Notes under the pieces: model-generated
Database searches by the model: none
What the model saw: only the letters and a program-made list of their open reading frames with translations
What the model was told of the DNA's origin: nothing
In this document: one piece after another, positions 57,599 through 64,000 of the stretch
Numbering within the stretch: the stretch's first letter is position 1
How the letters are laid out: each line of letters begins with the position of its first letter
Translations under genes and position numbers: made by a program
From: Gentiana macrophylla
Taxonomy: Eukaryota; Streptophyta; Magnoliopsida; Gentianales; Gentianaceae
Reading direction: 5' to 3'
Length of the DNA stretch: 64,000 bases
Assembly: GCA_026214975.1 (NCBI GenBank)
Contig: CM047810.1
Span: forward strand, 98,906,316-98,970,315

Positions 57599-60500
57599 AT
57601 GGATGATAATGCATGCAGTCAGCAATACTCCCAAGAGGCAAAGAAGCAACCATCTTGATCTGGTTGATAGGATTAGCACTCTACTGGACTTCATTTTGGG
57701 TGATATTCTGTCTTTTCTTCCCACAAAGGATACCGTAGCTACCTCCGTTCTTTCTAGATGGTGGAAATTTGTTTGGATGACAATCGATCCATAATCTTGA
57801 TATTCGTTACGATCCTGACTTTGAAGAGCCCGCGGTATGATATGAAATTTATTAAGTTTGTCAACCGTGTTTTGTATATTCATCATGCCGAATTTCGTTT
57901 GTACTGGATTAATCCTCGGTCTATTTTATCATCCCATGCTAGTTCATGGATCAACACTGTGGTAAGAAAAATAATAATATCCATGAGCTTTATTTGATTC
58001 TTCATATTCGTAATGAGAAGTTTGAAGTGCCTAGTAGTGTTTTCAGTTGTGCCTCACTACAATGTTTGGAGTTGAATAGTCGTAGTCCTTCTGTTTCTGC
58101 ATCAATTGCAGTTTGCCTTCCGAGACTAAAATCTCTGGAACTAATTGCAGTTCAGTTCCAGTGTGAAAAAGTTTTTAAAAAACTAATAAGTGGATGCCCC
58201 CGATGCTTAATTATTTACACTTACATATGTACTATGGTGATTTTATGTATACAATATCTTCAACTTCCTTGAGACGTCTTCTCCCATTTTGCGAATAGGA
58301 TTGCAGCCTGAAATTAGATGCTTCCTCGCTTGAGTATTGACGGATTTGTTTCTAGGCTATCAATCTTTACCGGCAATTGTACGGATCAAATTGTAGTGCT
58401 AGTCACGGTGAGTCGGTCGTATCCTCAGGAAATGAAGGCATAATTCAAAGTGTGGTTAAACACTGAAAGTTTATTATTAACTCGATCTAAGTCGCAGTTT
58501 TATCGCTTTTATCGGGTTAGATCGTTAGATTAGTTAGATTGTTAGTAAAGCAGTAAATAAATGTATAAATATAAAAATAGATAATATATAAATTTTGGAT
58601 CTGGCAAGAATACTTTCTTGAATCAATATCTTTTTGTAGTGAAATTGAATGAGCCAGATCTTTTCCTTGATGCAAGGAGGTCAATTATGTATGAACCGGT
58701 GTCTCTAAGTTGTAACTCCTCCTCACACGCGGCGTATGAAATTGTCATACGCCTAGTCATCTATCCAATGTCATCTTAAGCATGGGTCACTCCGCTTTGT
58801 CATTCGGCCAATTTTAAGATTGATTCATTAAGCAGGTGATTTTAACGTAATAATATCGTGAAGATGATTTTAATAAGATTTATCTCTCCCAAGATAAATC
58901 GCCCGGTAGGAAATCGGATTCCGTTGTCACGTTTTCACTCGGTCAATTTTACCCTCCGGTTTTCTCTTTACGATCTCGTATTCTAAATCGCGAGTTGTCA
59001 ATTCATTAGATTACGCTTTAGAAAAAAATCGAGTGGCTAATTCAATTTTACTTTTATTAAGTGCAAATAGAAAGAGATTCATTATAATTGGTTTTAATCA
59101 TTATTATCGAGTCGATCATCCATTTTACCAAAAAGATTAACTAATTGATTCACATCTAAATTTAGATATATTTTTAAACTTAACATAATTAATATATATA
59201 ATATATAAATAGAAATAGAAATAGTAAACATAATAATATTAGAATATATTACCGATTCAATCTTTGAATCAAATTCGTTTCCATTTGGATGTAGTATAAC
59301 AAAGCTTCGATTTTAACAATCTTCGATAATTATTTTCATCATTACAAATGAAGATTATAACTACTTTATTTATATATATAAAATATATATATACATACAT
59401 GTATATATATGTATATATAAAGGACCAAAAGTAAAAAGAAAATAAGATAGATGAAATATATACATATGGATGTATATATATATATTGGGACGTGTGTGTG
59501 TGTGTGTGTGTATATATATAGATATATCTATATATATATATAAAGTGTTTACAAAATAAAAAATGGAAGAGAAGAAGATTGACGAGAAGAAAGAAAGAAA
59601 TAAGAAAGAAGAGAGGCAAGAAAAGAGATGGAAATGGGGGAGTATATATAGGCTACAAAAGGGGGCCGGACTGGGCGGGTAAGAAGTAGGACCGGCCGGG
59701 ATAATGATTGATTCATCCCCTTAATTATCCAATTTCCGGATATAATTTTATATTTTGAAATAAAATTTCTAAAATTCATATCTTGAGTTCTAGATCTCCA
59801 AATGACATGATTCAAGAGGCATTGGAAAGCTCGTTGAATGATCTACAACTTTCATGAAGGACTCTTCTTCAGAAGATGTTTTTTTGATGGGCCATTCGTT
59901 CGTCGAAGATATTTCTCGATTTCCACTAAATCGAATCGATTGACCACTTGACCACTTGACTTAGTGACACTCTCGTATAACCTTCATAAGATATGATCAT
60001 GACTTCAAAAATAAATGTCGTTACTCGGGGTCTTGGTTTATCATAAATCTGCAATAAAAATACCACAAATACCCGTGTAAATCTGACACGACTCTCCGGT
60101 TACTAAACCGGTACAAAACTTATAAAAATACGATAATTTATATAATAACCACTATTTATATATTTGGATAAAATTAAGTAATTATTGACTTAAATTGGTA
60201 CAATAATGCTCAAAGTGGTATCAATATTGGGGTAAAATGTCGTAATAATGATCATTAATTTGTCTCTCATCAAGTATCTCAGGCTGGTAAGTTATGTACC
60301 TAAAATTTTTGTGATTAAAAATCTAAGCTCTCATGTTGAAGTTGACTTGACTTCTATATATATTTATTGGAGTCCATATGACTTCTATATATATTTATTT
60401 CATGTTAATTGAGCAATGACAAGTATAATTGTGGATGCGGTTTATTCTAAATTTACATTGATAAGTAGAATTATATATGGATGCCTTTTTTATGACACCA

Positions 60501-60697
60501 GCATCAAATATTGCGGGGCATCTATCTTCGTGGTAGTTTAAAATGGACTATCTCCTGCCGAAGTTCCAAGGTGCTTGTTAAAGCTTTTGAAGAAAATTGT
60601 AATTAATGGTTATCATGGTATTGTTGAAGATGAGCATGGAATAATACGGTATATGTTAACACATGGAAGTGTTCTTGAAGTTATGCGTATAGGTGAG
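57599..60697 (+). pseudogene. F-box/LRR/FBD copy G, split by an LTR
   Basis: It resembles copy B more than the others (DFILGDILSFLPTKDTVATS). The F-box frame from 57603 is lost just after VWMT, near 57785. LRR pieces continue to 58337 (LPRLKSLELIAVQFQCEK), where the LTR at 58338 interrupts the LEY segment. The same segment resumes at 60273 (LRLVSYVPKIF). The exon 1 end and exon 2 are deleted. An FBD relic is readable at 60540-60695 (SPAEVPRCLLKLLKKIVING, DEHGIIRYMLTHGSVLEV). The gypsy element at 60701 cuts it off. Confidence 0.85.
58338..60272 (-). mobile_element. Solo LTR in copy G, Ty3/gypsy type
   Basis: Target duplication AGTAT at 58333-58337 and 60273-60277, flanking a TG..CA sequence of 1935 bp. 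On the minus strand it begins TGATGAGAGACAAATTAATG, a start common among Tat/Ogre-type gypsy LTRs, and ends near GAGGATACGACCGACTCACC, also usual there. Precise excision of these bases restores the F-box LEYLRL reading. It contains TA-rich and (GT)n stretches at 59370-59540. Confidence 0.88.
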
Positions 60698-60700
60698 TAC

Positions 60701-60919
60701 TGTTAGGAACTAAGTTGTCTGAATGGTTGTGCGTATTTCTAGGTGCTTAGTGTGTGTGTACAACTTGTACTTGTGTCGAGCTAGCAAGTATAAGAGGGGT
60801 GCGTGTATTGTATCACAGCTTAGGTTTTTTGTTGATAATAAAACTCTAATTCCTTTTCTGTTCTTCTTTCTTCTCTTCCTATTTCCTCTCAGAACCCTAG
60901 TTAGGACTAGATCCTAACA
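60701..60919 (+). repeat. 5' LTR (219 bp) of the gypsy element
   Basis: Begins TGTTAGGAAC and ends GATCCTAACA. Followed by TGGTATTAGAGTC (60922-60934), a primer-binding site resembling initiator tRNA-Met. Confidence 0.88.
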
Positions 60920-60960
60920 TCTGGTATTAGAGTCATTGTCCTGCGACTGAATTCGTTTCT

Positions 60961-62030
60961 ATGGTTGCCAAATCAATTGAGGAGCTGAGGCCCGTTCAGC
61001 AGAAGATGAGCGACGAATTTAATTAGAGATTGGACGAATTCGGACAGAGATTGGGTGAAGTTCAAGGCTCATTGGATAAGAAGATTGAGAATCGAGTATG
61101 ATTCTCTTATGCAAAATGATGATGGTTAGTCTTTGGAAAAGGTTGATAAGAGTCCGAGAGATTACGATCGGGACTCGGCGTGGTGGCATTGGGTGATGGC
61201 TTGCTTCCCACGCCACCACCAAGGCGTAATCTGGTGAATTGAAGAATGATGATTGTTGCCCACGCCTACGAGAGGTCAAATCCGGTTGAGACAAGATATG
61301 AAAGGTATGAATCATTGGCAAAAGTTCTAAGATCGATTTCCTGTTTTCATGGTGAATCTCCGTTAGAGTGGATTCGAAAATGTGAGATATATTTCAGTGC
61401 ATGAAACACGATAATCAAAAGGTAGGTATAATTGAGATGAATCTCCGTGGTGTTCTTGATGTGCGGTTTGGAGGTTTAAGGATGAGTTACCCATACCTTA
61501 ATTGGCGGTGATGAGAGAAGAGGTACTAAAACGATTTGGATGCAAATCTATGGATATGGCGATTGATGAGTTCCACCAATTGAAGAAAGTCGGATATGTG
61601 GATGAGTATTTGGCGGAATTTGAGGAGCTTAAGACTGGGTGCAAATGCAGAGTCTGGATTAACAGAGGATCATTTTGTGTCTGTTTTGTTAGGGGACTTA
61701 AACAAGAGATTAAATCAATGGTCGATTGATGCATCCAGAGACCATGTCAATGACAATAAAGCGGCCAGTGCCAGGAATGTGTCATCTTATCCCTGCACCA
61801 TAAGCCCCTGCCTAAAATATCTTATTCAGGTGGACAGATTAGGCAGAATCACCTTGTGGTCAAGGTGTTTGAAAAAATGCCCCAACCGGAAAGAAAACTC
61901 AGATATTCTGAAAGCAATCACACCTAAGGAGATCCAGGATAAGAGATCTAAAGTGGCTATGTTTAGTGTGATGAGAAGTACACACAGGCATAAATGCAAG
62001 CGAAATACTTACATCTTATAATAATTGGCA
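60961..62030 (+). pseudogene. Gypsy gag, broken
   Basis: The start MVAKSIEELRPVQQKMSDEF is followed by an in-frame stop near 61024. The Gag core is readable across frames: FHGESPLEWIRKCE (about 61350-61390) and EEVLKRFGCKSMDMAIDEFH, YVDEYLAEFEELK (61515-61630). It shifts frame at about 61640-61700. The zinc-knuckle region is not clear. Confidence 0.8.
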
Positions 62031-62159
62031 GATGATGAAGATTTTATGGATGAGGAAGATTTTGTGAATGGAGGTACTACTGAGAATCAACTCGATTATC
62101 GGTCTATTCCTTATGCAGGCGGGCATCTCCTAACACTTTTAAGATCGGGGATGATAAAA

Positions 62160-64000
62160 AGAAACCAGTGGTGATCTTGATAGATAGTGGAGCTTCACTC
62201 TTTTCTTGACTACAAAGTAGCCAAGGATGCGAGGAGTGCGGTGGTGGCGATCACCTATGATAATCACGATGAGCGGATGGGAACACCCTTACGAGCGGGT
62301 CTAAATGTCCAAATATGTCTTGGACAATGCAAGGCATTGAATTCAATCATGAAATAAGGTTGATCAGGCTAAGGGGGTGTGATATGGTGTTGGGGGTAGA
62401 CTGGATGGGAAAGTTCAGTCCTGTCACCTTCAATTTCAGCAACATGTGTTTATCGTTTACTAAGAATGGATCACAAATTTCATTACAAGGGGGACAAGAT
62501 GAAGGACAACTGAAACTCATTAGCTGCAAAAAGTTGGCCAAGTCCTTGAGGAAGGGCACATGCAATCTTATGGGATGCCTTAACATGATCCAAACCACAG
62601 CCACTAGTAGTGTGCCACCTGAATTGACACCCTTATTAGAGGAGTATCAGGATGTTTTTGCAACACCTATAGGCCTTCCACCCAATAGGGGCTATGAACA
62701 TCCCATTACTTTGAAGGATGGGGCTGATCCTATAAAACTTAGACCTTACAGGTATTCACATCACCAAAAGAATGACATAGAGCTACTGGTTGAGGATATG
62801 TTGAAGCAGGGCATAGTACAACACAGTAACATCCATTTCTCCTCTCCAATGTTGCTGGTAAAAAAGAAGGATGGTACATGGAGAGGGTGTGTAGATTACA
62901 GGAAGCTTAATGACCTCACTATTAAGGACAGGTACCCCATCCCTAGGGCTAGGGTGTTTACCAAGATAGATCTCAGATCTGGTTTCCACCAGATTCTAAT
63001 GGAAGAAAAGGATGTGCAAAAAACAGCTTTTGTAACTCACCATGGGCATTTCGAATTCCTTGTGATGCCCTTTGGTCTCACAAATGCCCCTGCCACCTTC
63101 CAAAGAAATATGAATGAGTTATTGAGGCCTTTCTTAAGGAAGTTTGTCATGGTTTTTTTTATGATATACTAGTGTACAGTGAGGATATGGACAGCCACCA
63201 GAGACATTTAAGGCAGGTCTTGGAAGTACTCAGACAGAACCAGTTCTATGCTAAGCTTTCTAAATGCTCATTTGGACAGAGGCATGTGGAATATTTGGGG
63301 CACATTATTAAGGAAGGGAGGGTGTATGCAGATCCCTCTAAAATAGAAGCAATGCAGCAGTGGCCTTTGCCCAAGGACACCACTGAACTGAAGGGGTTTT
63401 TGGGGCTAACTGGGTTTTATAGGCGGTTTGTTCCATCCTATGGCATCCTGGCAAAACCACTGAATGATATGCTCAAAAAGGAAGGGTTTTCTTGGTCACC
63501 TATTTCCATAAATGCATTTGAGGGGTTGAAGAAGGCAATGAGGCAATTCCCAGTCTTGACTCTACCAGATTTTGAAGCACCGTTTTGCATAGAAACTGAT
63601 GCTTGTGGGAAGGGTCTGGGAGCTGTCTTACAACAGAATAAGAGGCCAATTGCCTACCTCAGCAGGTCCTTTAACTCCAAGGAATTGGGGCTTTCCATTT
63701 ATGAAAAGGAGCTCGTAGCAGTATTAATGGCAGTAACAAAATGGAAGCAGTATATTCAGTGCAGACCCTTTGTAATCAAGACAGACCAGCAGAGTTCGAA
63801 ATTCCTTTTGGATCAAAGGGCCAACACTACATTACAACAGAAAGGAGTAACCAAGCTAATGGGGCTTGATTTTACCATTGAGTACAAGAGATGGGTGGAG
63901 AACATAGTGGTTGATGCCTTGTTCAGACAGTGCCATGACCAGGGTCACTTGAATCTTTTGAGTACAGTGTCCCCCACTTGGTTGGAAGAGGTGTTTGCAA
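62160..64000 (+). pseudogene. Gypsy protease, reverse transcriptase and RNase H
   Basis: Protease motif LIDSGAS at about 62180, then a frame change and [13 protein letters not shown] (62358). [34 protein letters not shown], then directly [17 protein letters not shown], with the usual dozen or so residues between YPIP and ARVF missing. The catalytic FxDD segment is hit by a 1-base frameshift at about 63155, giving a stop at 63170. The downstream frame is open to the window end: YLGHIIKEGRV, LKGFLGLTGFYRRFV, RNase H IETDACGKGLGAVLQQ, YEKELVAVLMAV, TDQQSSKFLLDQR. Both defects lie in RT, so this copy is not expected to be active. Confidence 0.9.

Larger units (their letters stand above)
60701..64000 (+). 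mobile_element. Ty3/gypsy element, left part, running off the window
   Basis: A short LTR (60701-60919, TGTTAGG..CCTAACA) is followed by a primer site and by gag, protease, RT and RNase H in gypsy order. Integrase and the 3' LTR lie outside. It inserted at GAGTAC in the FBD relic of copy G; the matching duplication cannot be seen. Confidence 0.92.

Noticed and set aside
59269..59619. 116-codon minus-strand ORF rich in Ile/Tyr/Phe
   Set aside because: It is translated microsatellite (TA and GT runs) inside the solo gypsy LTR.
26937..60697. Self-incompatibility (SLF-type) F-box cluster
   Set aside because: The proteins carry LRR and FBD regions, not the FBA-type C-terminus of SLF proteins, and no S-RNase is in the window.

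Overview
This is a stretch of plant nuclear DNA, very probably from a eudicot. It is AT-rich, the genes have GT..AG introns, and it carries Ty1/copia and Ty3/gypsy retrotransposons, a LINE, a Helitron, a MULE, several MITEs and a piece of inserted plastid DNA. The species cannot be named from the sequence. Only one gene looks intact.

Layout: 1-1560 is the 5' part of a decayed copia element on the minus strand. 1676-9999 is a second, heavily decayed copia element with long LTRs. 10067-12338 is a solo LTR with a 5-bp target duplication. 12922-14549 holds inverted copia LTR ends and a duplicated 261-bp unit; a 5.9-kb non-autonomous Helitron (14550-20448) sits inside the second copy of that unit. 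21820-22636 is a decayed OTU-like protease domain flanked by hairpin-forming tandem repeats. 23525-26210 is a MULE with long TIRs, a target duplication and a broken transposase.

From 26.9 to 60.7 kb there is a tandem array of seven F-box/LRR/FBD loci, all on the plus strand and sharing one three-exon plan (about 1.0 kb, 144 nt, 0.3-0.37 kb). Copy B (32358-34427) is open from start to stop with consensus splice sites, giving 504 codons. Copies C and F are broken by one or a few small lesions. A, D, E and G are clear pseudogenes. E is split by a complete 5.4-kb copia element and G by a solo gypsy LTR and then a second gypsy element. Such proteins usually act as substrate adaptors of SCF ubiquitin ligases: the F-box binds SKP1 and the LRR/FBD part binds the target. 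Here that is inference from family membership.

Between the F-box copies lie MITEs of several superfamilies (PIF/Harbinger-like, hAT, Stowaway, Mutator, possibly CACTA), a second 2.27-kb LTR in the opposite orientation, a copia pol fragment, a 5'-truncated LINE with an 18-bp target duplication, and a plastid-derived patch joining a petA fragment to trnL-UAG. The window ends inside a Ty3/gypsy element (60701 onward).

The window records birth and death of an F-box family. Tandem copies share a conserved upstream block (five of seven) and splice structure, while insertions and frameshifts have removed most of them.
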